Source: Bacteroidetes bacterium 43-93 (GTDB lineage Bacteria > Bacteroidota > Bacteroidia > Chitinophagales > Chitinophagaceae). From it: DNA of 64,000 nucleotides. Below, piece by piece: positions 9,419 through 17,198 of this stretch. The notes beneath the pieces are model-generated. The model saw nothing but the letters and a program-made list of their open reading frames with translations. It was not told where the DNA came from and did no database searches. Every line of letters starts with the position of its first letter. Position 1 is the stretch's first letter. Made by a program: the position numbers and the translations under genes. The DNA is taken from positions 62,001 through 126,000 of the forward strand of contig MKUO01000023.1 in the NCBI GenBank assembly GCA_001897855.1, read 5' to 3'.

Positions 9419-10489
9419 TTATTTGATCACCCACAATACCACGATACCTGTTATCAGCATGTTTATCAATGCCAGTGGTATCAGTGATTTCCAACCTAAA
9501 CGCATTAACTGATCGTAGCGGAAGCGTGGCAGCGTCCAGCGTACGAACATAAAGAATAATATAAATCCGATTATTTTAGTCAGCAGTACCAATACACAGA
9601 TGATGGTGAACAACAGCGGAGATACACTCGCTGCCACCTGGTCCATGAATGGGAAGTTATAACCACCGAAGAACAATGTTGCCAATATTGCAGAGCTGAT
9701 AAATAGGTTAATGTATTCTGCGAACAGGAAGAAGCCGAGCTTCATAGAAGAATATTCCTGGTGATAGCCCATGTTCAATTCGCTTTCGCATTCCGGAAGA
9801 TCAAACGGTGCACGGTTCAGTTCTGCGAAAGAGCAGGTAAGGAATATTAAAAAGCCTAATGGTTGTTTAAAGAAATTCCAGGTAAAGTAGCCGTCATGCC
9901 AGAAGCCATGTTGCTGTGATACGATCTCGCGAAGGCTCAGTGAACCGGTCATCATCAGTAGCGCTACCAGGCTGATACCCATTGCCAACTCGTAAGAGAT
10001 AGCCTGTGATGCCGCACGGATACTACTTAACAGGGAAAATTTATTGTTAGAAGCCCAGCCACCAAGCATTACGCCATATACACCAAGGCTCACCACACCA
10101 AACACAAACAGAATACCTATATTAATATCGGCCACCTGCAAAGAAACTACCCTGCCGGTTTGGGTAACATAGTCAGGCCCCCAGGGAACTACCGCACTGG
10201 TCATACACGCGGTAAGCATGGCTAATGCAGGCCCCATAATGAACAGGAACTTGGTAGAACGGTCGGGCAATATCTCTTCTTTAAAGAAAAGCTTACCACC
10301 GTCTGCAAGCGGTTGCAGTAAACCAAACAAACCCGCACGGGCAGGGCCGATACGATCCTGCATTACGGCAGCAACCTTACGCTCGCCCCATGTGGCATAC
10401 ATAGCGATACCCAGTGAACCCAGCAGGATCACTGTGATGAGTATCAGCTTTTCAATGATAAACCAGATATCTACTTGCAACAATTGCAT
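9419..10489 (-). CDS. nuoH: NADH-quinone oxidoreductase subunit H
   Basis: 356 residues with about eight helices. It is the membrane subunit forming the quinone chamber and joining the two arms. Conserved elements are the E-R-K-V-A-A-V-M-Q-D-R-I-G-P loop (~31-44), the acidic loop F-A-E-L-N-R-A-P-F-D-L-P-E-C-E-S-E-L (~222-239), and W-T-L-P-R-F-R-Y-D-Q-L near the C-terminus. It has normal length and lies 32 nt downstream of nuoG. Confidence 0.97.
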   Translation of the reverse strand: MQLLQVDIWFIIEKLILITVILLGSLGIAMYATWGERKVAAVMQDRIGPARAGLFGLLQPLADGGKLFFKEEILPDRSTKFLFIMGPALAMLTACMTSAVVPWGPDYVTQTGRVVSLQVADINIGILFVFGVVSLGVYGVMLGGWASNNKFSLLSSIRAASQAISYELAMGISLVALLMMTGSLSLREIVSQQHGFWHDGYFTWNFFKQPLGFLIFLTCSFAELNRAPFDLPECESELNMGYHQEYSSMKLGFFLFAEYINLFISSAILATLFFGGYNFPFMDQVAASVSPLLFTIICVLVLLTKIIGFILFFMFVRWTLPRFRYDQLMRLGWKSLIPLALINMLITGIVVLWVIK

Positions 10490-10521
10490 AATGGCGCAAA
10501 AGTAATTAGTTCGTTAAAAAA

Positions 10522-11610
10522 TTAATTGTCTTTATTCTTCTTAAAGTCGTCTGAGTGTGCAGGCCCTTCTATTTTAGAAAGATCTACATCCGGCCTGTTC
10601 ACATCACTCACCTTATGTATGTCCAACAGCAGTTTCGGATTCTTTCCTATCACCCTATCAATATATACCGGCTGTTTTACAGTATCTACATAATGGCCCT
10701 GGGAAATTACGCTGTGTCGGTCTATCCTTGACGGCCCTTCTATCACCCAATCCTTCACTTCTTTTTTATGGAAACGGCAATCGTTACATATCCATTCTTC
10801 CACTTCGCCCCATTTATCTTTACGGGCAGTTACACGGAACACCTCATCACCACGCATCCACAGGCGAACTTTACCGCTACATGTAGGGCAATCGCGATGT
10901 GCATCTACCGGCTTGGTAAACCATACGCGGTTCTTAAAGCGGAAGGTCTTATCTGTAAGTGCACCAACAGGACAAACGTCTATTACATTGCCAATGAACT
11001 CATTATCCAGAGATTTGCCCAGGAGTGTGCTGATCTCAGCATGGTCGCCACGCTCCAGAATGCCATGCTCCCTTTTATTGGTCAGCTGGTCTGCCGTAAA
11101 TACACAACGATAACACAGGATGCAACGCGTCATGTGCAGTTGTATATATTCACCTATATCTTCTTTTTCAAACGTACGACGATCAAATTCGTAGCGCGTA
11201 CCCGAAGCACCGTGCTCGTAGCTCAGGTCCTGCAAATGACATTCACCGGCCTGGTCGCAAACAGGGCAATCCAGCGGGTGGTTGATCAGCAGCATTTCCA
11301 CTACACCTTTACGCGCATCCAGCACTTTATCAGAAGTGATATTTTTCACTTCCATGCCATCCATCACAGTGGTACGGCAGCTTGCCACCAGCTTAGGCAT
11401 GGGGCGCGGATCCTTTTCAGAACCCTTGCTTACCTCTACCAGGCAGGTACGGCATTTACCACCACTGCCTTCCAGCTTGCTGTAGTAACACATAGCCGGC
11501 GGGGTTACATCGCCACCAATCATACGCGCAGCGTTCAGGATAGTAGTACCTGCGGGTACTTCTATCGTTATATTATCGATCGTTACTTTAAACTTCGGTT
11601 GTTCTGACAT
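10522..11610 (-). CDS. nuoG: NADH-quinone oxidoreductase subunit G, short form without molybdopterin domain
   Basis: 362 residues. The 2Fe-2S ferredoxin domain has Cys 41, 53, 56 and 78. A His/Cys3 site (H111, C115, C118, C124) and a 4Fe-4S site (C163, C166, C169, C213) follow. Then comes the start of the molybdopterin-type Fe-S region (C241, C244, C275, C278). The protein ends soon after, while classical NuoG continues for several hundred residues. The stop codon is followed at normal spacing by nuoH, so this looks like the genuine short form known from Bacteroidota, not a frameshift. The four-helix-bundle gene separates it from nuoF. Confidence 0.94.
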   Translation of the reverse strand: MSEQPKFKVTIDNITIEVPAGTTILNAARMIGGDVTPPAMCYYSKLEGSGGKCRTCLVEVSKGSEKDPRPMPKLVASCRTTVMDGMEVKNITSDKVLDARKGVVEMLLINHPLDCPVCDQAGECHLQDLSYEHGASGTRYEFDRRTFEKEDIGEYIQLHMTRCILCYRCVFTADQLTNKREHGILERGDHAEISTLLGKSLDNEFIGNVIDVCPVGALTDKTFRFKNRVWFTKPVDAHRDCPTCSGKVRLWMRGDEVFRVTARKDKWGEVEEWICNDCRFHKKEVKDWVIEGPSRIDRHSVISQGHYVDTVKQPVYIDRVIGKNPKLLLDIHKVSDVNRPDVDLSKIEGPAHSDDFKKNKDN

Positions 11611-11615
11611 ACGTT

Positions 11616-11650
11616 AAGTCAAAGGTTAAAAGTCAAAACCAAAAAATCAG
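11616..11650. repeat. Heptad array, right-pointing arm next to the four-helix-bundle gene
   Basis: Consecutive 7-mers AAGTCAA, AGGTTAA, AAGTCAA, AACCAAA, AAATCAG run from 11616 to 11650. The consensus is close to AAGTYAA with an exact 7-nt period. The last bases overlap the end of the four-helix-bundle gene. It forms an inverted pair with the array at 12007-12027. Confidence 0.75.
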
Positions 11651-11997
11651 TTTTTCTTTTTTAAAGAAAGAATAGACGATGCTAAAATCCTGCATATTTC
11701 GTCACATTCTTTCAATAATAATTTTAATTCATTTTCTTTTATTTCAAATCCATCCCTTAGAATACAAATCCAATATTTTGTCTCATTCCCGGATTTCAAA
11801 GCTATTTCGTAGTATCTCTTGAACTCTGTTCTTGAAGAACTATTTGCAGCTTCGACAACGTTAGCACCTATTGACATTGCAGACCTCATAAGCTGCTTTG
11901 CTACAATAGAACTAAAGCTGTTCCAGTTTTTATCTTTCAAATATCTTACCGTATCCAGTGAAAAATTATAACAGCGATATTTTATATCATTTGCCAC
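11647..11997 (-). CDS. Four-helix-bundle protein (23S rRNA-intervening-sequence / Avd-like family) inside the nuo operon
   Basis: 116 residues, GTG start at 11997. The centre reads M-R-S-A-M-S-I-G-A-N-V-V-E-A, then a basic/acidic helix, A-L-K-S-G-N-E-T-K-Y-W and a final helix. This is the pattern of the small four-helix-bundle family first noticed in 23S rRNA intervening sequences, and related to the Avd protein of diversity-generating retroelements. The molecular role is unknown; basic members bind nucleic acid. The gene is visibly more A+T-rich than the nuo genes on both sides, which suggests a separate origin. It is bracketed by heptad arrays in inverted orientation and splits nuoF from nuoG, a position with no functional logic for complex I. 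There is no reverse transcriptase or rRNA nearby. Confidence 0.85.
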   Translation of the reverse strand: MANDIKYRCYNFSLDTVRYLKDKNWNSFSSIVAKQLMRSAMSIGANVVEAANSSSRTEFKRYYEIALKSGNETKYWICILRDGFEIKENELKLLLKECDEICRILASSILSLKKKN

Positions 11998-12006
11998 TTA
12001 CAGCTT

Positions 12007-12027
12007 TTCACTTTTAACTTTTGCCTT
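12007..12027. repeat. Heptad array, left-pointing arm next to the four-helix-bundle gene
   Basis: TTCACTT, TTAACTT, TTGCCTT are the reverse-complement type of the AAGTYAA word at 11616-11650. The array fills the gap between nuoF and the four-helix-bundle gene and reaches the nuoF stop codon. Confidence 0.65.
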
Positions 12028-13375
12028 AGCCCACAGCCGGAACATGTATCGGATCAGCGTAATGCGCTAATCCAAAATTCCTTTTCTGTGATTCTTCAGG
12101 GTTCAGTACATGCCATTCAAATTCATCGCGGAAGTGGCGGATAGCAGCAGCTACAGGCCATGCAGCGGCATCTCCCAGCGGACAAATGGTATTACCTTCT
12201 ATCTTGCGCTGGATATCCCATAGCAGGTCTATATCGCTCATCTTACCTTTTCCGTATTCTATGTTCTTCAGTATTTTATACATCCAGCCGGTACCTTCAC
12301 GACAAGGGCTGCATTGTCCGCAGCTCTCGTGGTTATAGAAACGGGCTAACGTCATAGTATGGCGTACCACGCACTGGTCTTCATCAAACACAATAAAACC
12401 ACCCGAACCCATCATAGAACCGGTAGCGAAGCCACCGTCTGAAAGGCTTTCATAGTTCATATAGCGGGTTTCGCCCTTTGCTGTTTTCAGCAATAGGTTA
12501 GCCGGCAGTATAGGTACAGACGATCCACCCGGTATGCAAGCCTTCAGTTTTTTACCGTTAGCAATACCACCGCAGTATTCATCAGAGAAGATGAACTCTT
12601 CCACTGATTGTGTCATATCTATTTCGTAGATACCAGGCTTTTTTACATTACCGCAAACAGATAACAGCTTAGTACCGGTAGAACGGCCTACACCTATTTT
12701 AGAATAGGCTTCGCCACCCATATTTAATATAGGTACTACGGCAGCCAGCGTTTCTACATTGTTTACCACGGTCGGGCGCATCCACAAACCCTGTATGGCA
12801 GGGAATGGTGGCTTGATACGTGGGTTACCACGTTTGCCTTCCAGTGATTCTATCAGGGCTGTTTCTTCACCGCAGATATAAGCACCTGCACCACGCTGCA
12901 CATATATTTCGCAATCAAACCCGCTGTTCAGGATGTTTTTACCCAGCCAGCCATTGTTCTTTGCTTCTGTTATTGCCTGCTCCAGTATATCTACTATCCA
13001 TGCGTACTCACCACGTATATAAATATAGGTAGCATTGCTTCCCAGTGCGAAGCTGCTCACGATAAGGCCTTCGATCAGCAGGTGCGGAATGAATTCCATC
13101 AGGTAGCGGTCTTTGAAAGTACCCGGCTCTGATTCATCCGCGTTGCACACCAGGTGACGGGGTATTCCTTCCGGCTTGGCCAGGAAGCTCCATTTCATAC
13201 CTGTAGGGAAACCCGCGCCGCCACGGCCACGCAGGCCGCTTTTCTTCACTTCTTCCACTATCTCGTCGGGTGTCATCTTAAACGCCTTCTCTACTGCACG
13301 ATAGCCACCGTTCTTACGGTAGGCATCGTAGTAGCGAATACCCTCAACATGTGCGTGTTCTAATAATAATTTCAT
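12026..13375 (-). CDS. nuoF: NADH-quinone oxidoreductase subunit F (NADH and FMN binding)
   Basis: 449 residues from the ATG at 13375; the open frame extends two codons further to a TTG, which I do not use. The subunit oxidises NADH, passes hydride to FMN and electrons to cluster N3. The FMN/NADH glycine loop G-R-G-G-A-G-F-P-T-G is at about 50-59. C-G-E-E-T-A-L-I-E-S-L-E-G-K-R-G follows in the middle. The N3 ligands S-C-G-Q-C-S-P-C-R-E-G lie near 350-358, with the fourth Cys in C-P-L-G-D-A near 399. It is part of the operon, but separated from nuoE by two foreign genes and from nuoG by one. Confidence 0.97.
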   Translation of the reverse strand: MKLLLEHAHVEGIRYYDAYRKNGGYRAVEKAFKMTPDEIVEEVKKSGLRGRGGAGFPTGMKWSFLAKPEGIPRHLVCNADESEPGTFKDRYLMEFIPHLLIEGLIVSSFALGSNATYIYIRGEYAWIVDILEQAITEAKNNGWLGKNILNSGFDCEIYVQRGAGAYICGEETALIESLEGKRGNPRIKPPFPAIQGLWMRPTVVNNVETLAAVVPILNMGGEAYSKIGVGRSTGTKLLSVCGNVKKPGIYEIDMTQSVEEFIFSDEYCGGIANGKKLKACIPGGSSVPILPANLLLKTAKGETRYMNYESLSDGGFATGSMMGSGGFIVFDEDQCVVRHTMTLARFYNHESCGQCSPCREGTGWMYKILKNIEYGKGKMSDIDLLWDIQRKIEGNTICPLGDAAAWPVAAAIRHFRDEFEWHVLNPEESQKRNFGLAHYADPIHVPAVG

Positions 13376-13379
13376 TATC

Positions 13380-13445
13380 AAGTCAAAAGTTAAAAGTCAA
13401 AAATCAAAAATGACATCATTTTGATCCGGCCTTTTGAATTTTAAT
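13380..13445. repeat. Heptad arrays in inverted orientation upstream of nuoF
   Basis: AAGTCAA, AAGTTAA, AAGTCAA, AAATCAA, AAATGAC run in exact 7-nt steps at 13380-13414. After a short spacer, words of the opposite orientation follow: TTTTGAT at 13419, TTTTGAA at 13432, TTTTAAT at 13439. The two arms could pair into a long imperfect hairpin in RNA between the NTF2-like gene and nuoF. Confidence 0.65.
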
Positions 13446-13862
13446 TTAAATCCTGGTACTCTGCCTGCTAAGCAGCTTCCATTGTTTATTCTTCCATATC
13501 CACACCTGCAACACCATTAACTTAAAATGCACAGGCTTGCCTTCCATCACCACATCTATTTCTGACGTTGCCCGCACACATGCCGTACTGCCTTCCAATG
13601 TTATCTGCTGATCGGTCGAACTGATATTTTTATAGATGATCTTACCATTGTACAGATCTTCTATAAGTTCCCTTTTCGATTGCTTCCAGCCGTTTGAATG
13701 GCCGTAGATCAGTTTATCATCCAGCAGCTTCTTCAGTTCTACCGTATCCCTGTCTACCAGGGCATTAGTAAAATCATCTGCTGCAATACCCGCACTTCTT
13801 TCACTTTGTGCGGATACAGAACTATAAATAAAGAGCAACGAGATCAATACAAGGTATCTCAT
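13446..13862 (-). CDS. Secreted NTF2-like / DUF4440-type protein
   Basis: 138 residues starting at the ATG at 13862; the longer open frame lacks a signal peptide at its start. Residues 1-18 form a signal peptide ending near S-V-S-A-Q. The rest fits the small cone-shaped NTF2-like fold: an N-terminal helix pair (D-D-F-T-N-A-L-V-D-R-D, L-K-K-L-L-D-D-K-L-I-Y-G-H-S-N-G), then strands ending L-Q-V-W-I-W-K-N-K-Q-W-K-L-L-S-R-Q. Such proteins are often ligand-binding or enzymes of unknown substrate, and no catalytic residues can be assigned. The start codon is 1 nt from the stop codon of the START-like gene, so both are translated from the nuo transcript. No known link to complex I. Confidence 0.75.
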   Translation of the reverse strand: MRYLVLISLLFIYSSVSAQSERSAGIAADDFTNALVDRDTVELKKLLDDKLIYGHSNGWKQSKRELIEDLYNGKIIYKNISSTDQQITLEGSTACVRATSEIDVVMEGKPVHFKLMVLQVWIWKNKQWKLLSRQSTRI

Positions 13863-13863
13863 A

Positions 13864-14268
13864 TTAATATCGTTTGGTAGCGTATATATATTCCTCCAGC
13901 GGCCCAAAAAAGTAATCGTCCCAACCCTGCTTTTGCTCATCCGCTTCTTCCTGTGTAGGCAGGTTCGTATGATGTAAGATCACTTTAGTGCCTTCCTTAT
14001 CACTACTCAATAAAAAATGAACTTCTGATGGTGCTGTGCTCTCTTCCCACTCTATCGGTTTCCAGCTGTAAGCCAGCTCTTTATCCGTTAATTTCTTTAC
14101 TTCGCCGCTCACCCATCCGTCAAACATCTGAAATTTTCCACCAACCTGCGGCTCCAGTACCGCTTCTTCACCGCTCCATTTCCTTATCAATGCCGTGTCT
14201 GTCAGCATTTGCATGGTTTGCTTCGGCGTACCCGGTATCACAAATTCCAACTCCAGATCGTACGCCAT
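13864..14268 (-). CDS. START-like / AHSA1-type (SRPBCC) domain protein
   Basis: 134 residues forming one SRPBCC (Bet v 1-like) domain. The first strand Y-D-L-E-L-E-F-V-I-P-G-T is followed by the helix around residues 14-30 with I-R-K-W-S-G. The V-G-G-K-F-x-M-F-D-G-W-V-S-G-E-V segment matches the Hsp90-activator (AHSA1) type, and an amphipathic C-terminal helix G-W-D-D-Y-F-F-G-P-L-E-E-Y-I closes the fold. The fold binds hydrophobic ligands or partner proteins; the ligand is unknown. It sits 5 nt after nuoE and 1 nt before the NTF2-like gene, clearly in the nuo transcript, which raises the possibility of an assembly role. Confidence 0.85.
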   Translation of the reverse strand: MAYDLELEFVIPGTPKQTMQMLTDTALIRKWSGEEAVLEPQVGGKFQMFDGWVSGEVKKLTDKELAYSWKPIEWEESTAPSEVHFLLSSDKEGTKVILHHTNLPTQEEADEQKQGWDDYFFGPLEEYIYATKRY

Positions 14269-14273
14269 AGCTG

Positions 14274-14771
14274 TTAATTATTTACTGCAGCATTTCTTCT
14301 GCACTCGTCTATTATTGCATCTACTTTTTCTTTGGTAAGATGCTCCCTGAAATGCTTGCCCAGCTGCATCATCGGCGCATAACCACATGCGCCCAGGCAT
14401 TCAGCAGGTTTCAGGGTAAACAAACCATCCGTTGTGGTTTCCCCTTCACGAATGTTTAGTTTTTCTTTTATATACTCAATGATATCGTCGCTGCCATTGA
14501 GCATACAAGGCCCTGTGCGGCACACTTCAAATATATATTTGCCGACAGGTTTCAGATTGAACATGGAATAGAAAGTAGCTACTTCGTACACTTCTATTGG
14601 CAGTATGTTCAGCAATTCAGCCACATAATCCATTGCAGATACATCCAGCCATCCGCCGAACTCTTCCTGCGCCAGGTGCAACAGAGGTATCAGCGCACTT
14701 TTTTGCTTCCCATCAGGGTAGCGTGCCATGATCTCTTTTGCTTTATTTAGTTTTTCTTCCGAAAATTTCAT
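14274..14771 (-). CDS. nuoE: NADH-quinone oxidoreductase subunit E (2Fe-2S)
   Basis: 165 residues with a thioredoxin-like fold holding cluster N1a. The four ligands are visible: C84-R-T-G-P-C89 and C125-L-G-A-C129. The N-terminal helical part includes K-S-A-L-I-P-L-L-H-L-A-Q-E-E-F-G-G-W, typical of the 24-kDa subunit. Length is standard. It starts 12 nt after nuoD. Confidence 0.97.
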   Translation of the reverse strand: MKFSEEKLNKAKEIMARYPDGKQKSALIPLLHLAQEEFGGWLDVSAMDYVAELLNILPIEVYEVATFYSMFNLKPVGKYIFEVCRTGPCMLNGSDDIIEYIKEKLNIREGETTTDGLFTLKPAECLGACGYAPMMQLGKHFREHLTKEKVDAIIDECRRNAAVNN

Positions 14772-14783
14772 TTTATAACTGTT

Positions 14784-16025
14784 TTATCCGTCCAGTTCTC
14801 CTGCAATTACGTTCAAACTACTTAATGTGATGATCGCATCACTCAACAATCCGTCCTTAATGATCTCTGGATATGCCTGGTAATAAATAAAGCATGGACG
14901 ACGGAAATGCAGGCGATAAGGTGTCCTTCCGCCATCACTGAGCAGGTAAAATCCCAGCTCACCATTACCACCTTCTACTGCATGGTACACTTCTCCCGGA
15001 GGAGCTTCTATCTCACCCATGATCATCTTGAAGTGGTAGATCAGGGCTTCCATTTTGGTATACACGTCCTCTTTAGGCGGCAGGTGGAATTTATCTGCTT
15101 CCGGTGCATAGAAGATATTCTTCTGTGCAGGATCCGCTTTTTCTATCTCTTCGATCTTCGCTATTGCCTGCTGTATGATACTATAGCTCTGCCAGATCTC
15201 ATCATTACGAACCATATAGCGATCATACACATCACCCGTAGTACCTACAGGTATGGTAAAATCAAAATCTTCGTAAGATGAATAAGGCTGCGCTACACGT
15301 ACGTCATAGTCCACCCCTGCTGCCCGCAGGTTAGGGCCTGTAAAACCATAGTTGAGCGCGCGTTCCGCGTTTATTGGCCCCGCGCCGATACAACGCTCCA
15401 TAAATATGCGGTTGCGATTCAGCAGTGCTTCGAATTCCTTCATCACCTTAGGAAAGCCATCCATGAATTTCTTCAGCTTCTGCCAGGCGACATCCGAGAA
15501 ATTGCGCTCAAAACCACCTACACGGCCAATATTGGTAGTAAGGCGGCTGCCGCATACTTCTTCATATATTTCATAGATCAGCTCGCGCCACTGGAATACA
15601 TAAGTAAAGCCGGTGAGTGCACCTGTATCTACCGCAACTACCGAGTTGCAAATCAGGTGGTCGCCGATACGTGCCAGCTCCATAATGATGACACGCAAAT
15701 AATCTACGCGCTTAGGGAGCTTAAGGCCCAACAGCTTCTCTATGGTCATGTGCCAGCCCATGTTGTTAATGGGAGAGGAACAATAGTTAAGCCTGTCTGT
15801 AAGTGGTGTGATCTGGTAGTATGGACGACGTTCCGCAATCTTCTCGAACGCACGGTGGATATAACCCACAGTTTGTTCTGAACTGAGAACTTTTTCGCCG
15901 TCTATCTCCAGTATGTTCTGGAAGATACCGTGCGTGGCAGGGTGCGTAGGCCCCAGGTTCAGCGTAGTAGTCTGCTTCGCCAGGGACTCCTCTGCCAGCT
16001 GAATATGATGTTGATGCTCAGACAT
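14784..16025 (-). CDS. nuoD: NADH-quinone oxidoreductase subunit D (49-kDa)
   Basis: 413 residues. With NuoB it forms the quinone-reduction site at the junction of the peripheral and membrane arms. Family motifs include L-N-L-G-P-T-H-P-A-T-H-G (~23-34) with the quinone-ligand His, the G-Y-I-H-R-A-F-E-K-I-A-E segment, and F-T-G-P-N-L-R-A-A-G-V. The C-terminal stretch R-T-P-Y-R-L-H-F-R-R-P-C is also present. Length is normal and D is not fused to C. It follows nuoC by 31 nt. Confidence 0.97.
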   Translation of the reverse strand: MSEHQHHIQLAEESLAKQTTTLNLGPTHPATHGIFQNILEIDGEKVLSSEQTVGYIHRAFEKIAERRPYYQITPLTDRLNYCSSPINNMGWHMTIEKLLGLKLPKRVDYLRVIIMELARIGDHLICNSVVAVDTGALTGFTYVFQWRELIYEIYEEVCGSRLTTNIGRVGGFERNFSDVAWQKLKKFMDGFPKVMKEFEALLNRNRIFMERCIGAGPINAERALNYGFTGPNLRAAGVDYDVRVAQPYSSYEDFDFTIPVGTTGDVYDRYMVRNDEIWQSYSIIQQAIAKIEEIEKADPAQKNIFYAPEADKFHLPPKEDVYTKMEALIYHFKMIMGEIEAPPGEVYHAVEGGNGELGFYLLSDGGRTPYRLHFRRPCFIYYQAYPEIIKDGLLSDAIITLSSLNVIAGELDG

Positions 16026-16056
16026 TAGTCTAAAATCAATTTAAGGTCAAAATATA

Positions 16057-16569
16057 TTATACAACTGTTCCTCCACGTCCAAACATTTCATCGTCTTTGT
16101 CTGTACGTGTAGGGTCTTCCATGGGATATTCCTTGCGCATAGGGAAGTAGTCCATATCATCTACATTCAAAATGCGCCTTAGGTCGGGGTGGCCAACAAA
16201 GTTTACGCCGAAGTTGTCAAATGTTTCCCGCTCCATCCAGTTTGCTGCAGAGAACAACTGTGTAGCGGTAAACACATCGGGTTTGCTGATAGGTACAAAT
16301 ACTTTGAAACGCAGCCTTACATTATCTACGAGGTTGTGCATATGGTACACAACACACAATTCTTCATTTACACTATGCGGATAATGCACTGCTGTAAGAT
16401 CTGTGAGAAACCTGAAGCCCATGTCATCATAAAGATGCTGCATTACTTTCAAGTTCATTTCTGACGGTGCCCTGAAGGTGAGCATGCCGTAAGGTTCCTG
16501 CCATTCGGTAAGTTGCTCACCGAATTTTTCAGACAGTTTTTGTTGTATCGTTTCGTTGGTCAATGCCAT
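16057..16569 (-). CDS. nuoC: NADH-quinone oxidoreductase subunit C (30-kDa)
   Basis: 170 residues. It is a scaffold subunit of the peripheral arm. The signature near the C-terminus is present: A-N-W-M-E-R-E-T-F-D-N-F-G-V-N-F-x-G-H-P-D-L-R-R-I-L (about 107-132), followed by the Y-P-M-E-D-P-T-R tail. The gaps to nuoB (56 nt) and nuoD (31 nt) hold A-rich heptad-like sequence. Confidence 0.96.
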   Translation of the reverse strand: MALTNETIQQKLSEKFGEQLTEWQEPYGMLTFRAPSEMNLKVMQHLYDDMGFRFLTDLTAVHYPHSVNEELCVVYHMHNLVDNVRLRFKVFVPISKPDVFTATQLFSAANWMERETFDNFGVNFVGHPDLRRILNVDDMDYFPMRKEYPMEDPTRTDKDDEMFGRGGTVV

Positions 16570-16575
16570 ATGCTA

Positions 16576-16596
16576 TATCAAAACTAAAAGCCAAAA
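16576..16596. repeat. Weak heptad array between nuoC and nuoB
   Basis: TATCAAA, ACTAAAA, GCCAAAA run in 7-nt register, and a word of the opposite type (TTTTGAC) follows at 16611. It is short and degenerate and could be chance, but it fits the pattern of the other nuo gaps. Confidence 0.35.
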
Positions 16597-16625
16597 ACAG
16601 TTTGTGCTGCTTTTGACCTCTGATA

Positions 16626-17189
16626 CTACTGTATTGCGTAGCTTTCCATTAATTGTTTGTATACAGGGCTGTTCCTGCGGCGCAGGCTCTCGTTCTGCAC
16701 CAGGTCCTGCAGTTTGATGATGCCATCCAGTATTGCTTCGGGGCGCGGAGGGCAGCCGGAAACATACACGTCTACGGGTATCACCTGGTCTATACCCTGC
16801 AATACAGGATAAGAATCAAATATACCACCGCTGGATGCGCATGCACCGATGGCAATTACCCAACGGGGCTCTGCCATCTGCAGGTAAACCTGCCTGAGGA
16901 TCGGTGCCATCTTTTTGGCAATGGTACCTGCCACCAGCAGCATATCGCACTGGCGGGGAGTAAAGCCCATACGCTCAGAGCCAAAACGTGCCAGGTCGTA
17001 GTTAGCACCCATTGTAGCCATGAACTCGATACCGCAGCAAGATGTTGCGAATGGCAAAGGCCATAATGAATTTTTACGCGCCAGGCCTATCACTTTATCA
17101 AAAGAGGTAGCCATAAACCCTTCGCCGGAATACCCTTCGGGTATCGGCGCCAATTTCACATTCGTATTATATTGAACCGGACGTCCCAT
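16626..17189 (-). CDS. nuoB: NADH-quinone oxidoreductase subunit B (cluster N2)
   Basis: 187 residues. It holds the terminal 4Fe-4S cluster N2, the electron donor to quinone. Ligands are the tandem pair C51-C52 (in F-A-T-S-C-C-G-I-E-F-M-A), C117 (I-G-A-C-A-S-S-G-G) and C146 (V-S-G-C-P-P-R-P-E-A). Length is normal. The 89-nt gap to nuoA contains a heptad array but no second promoter that I can see. Confidence 0.97.
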   Translation of the reverse strand: MGRPVQYNTNVKLAPIPEGYSGEGFMATSFDKVIGLARKNSLWPLPFATSCCGIEFMATMGANYDLARFGSERMGFTPRQCDMLLVAGTIAKKMAPILRQVYLQMAEPRWVIAIGACASSGGIFDSYPVLQGIDQVIPVDVYVSGCPPRPEAILDGIIKLQDLVQNESLRRRNSPVYKQLMESYAIQ

Positions 17190-17198
17190 ATTTTTAAA

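Noticed and set aside
10522-11610. Frameshift truncation of nuoG
   Set aside because: The stop codon is followed at normal spacing by nuoH, with no residual coding sequence for the missing domain.
11647-11997. Diversity-generating retroelement, because of the Avd-like protein
   Set aside because: No reverse transcriptase, template repeat or variable repeat is visible near the gene.
11647-11997. 23S rRNA intervening sequence
   Set aside because: No rRNA sequence exists in the window; the gene sits between nuoF and nuoG.
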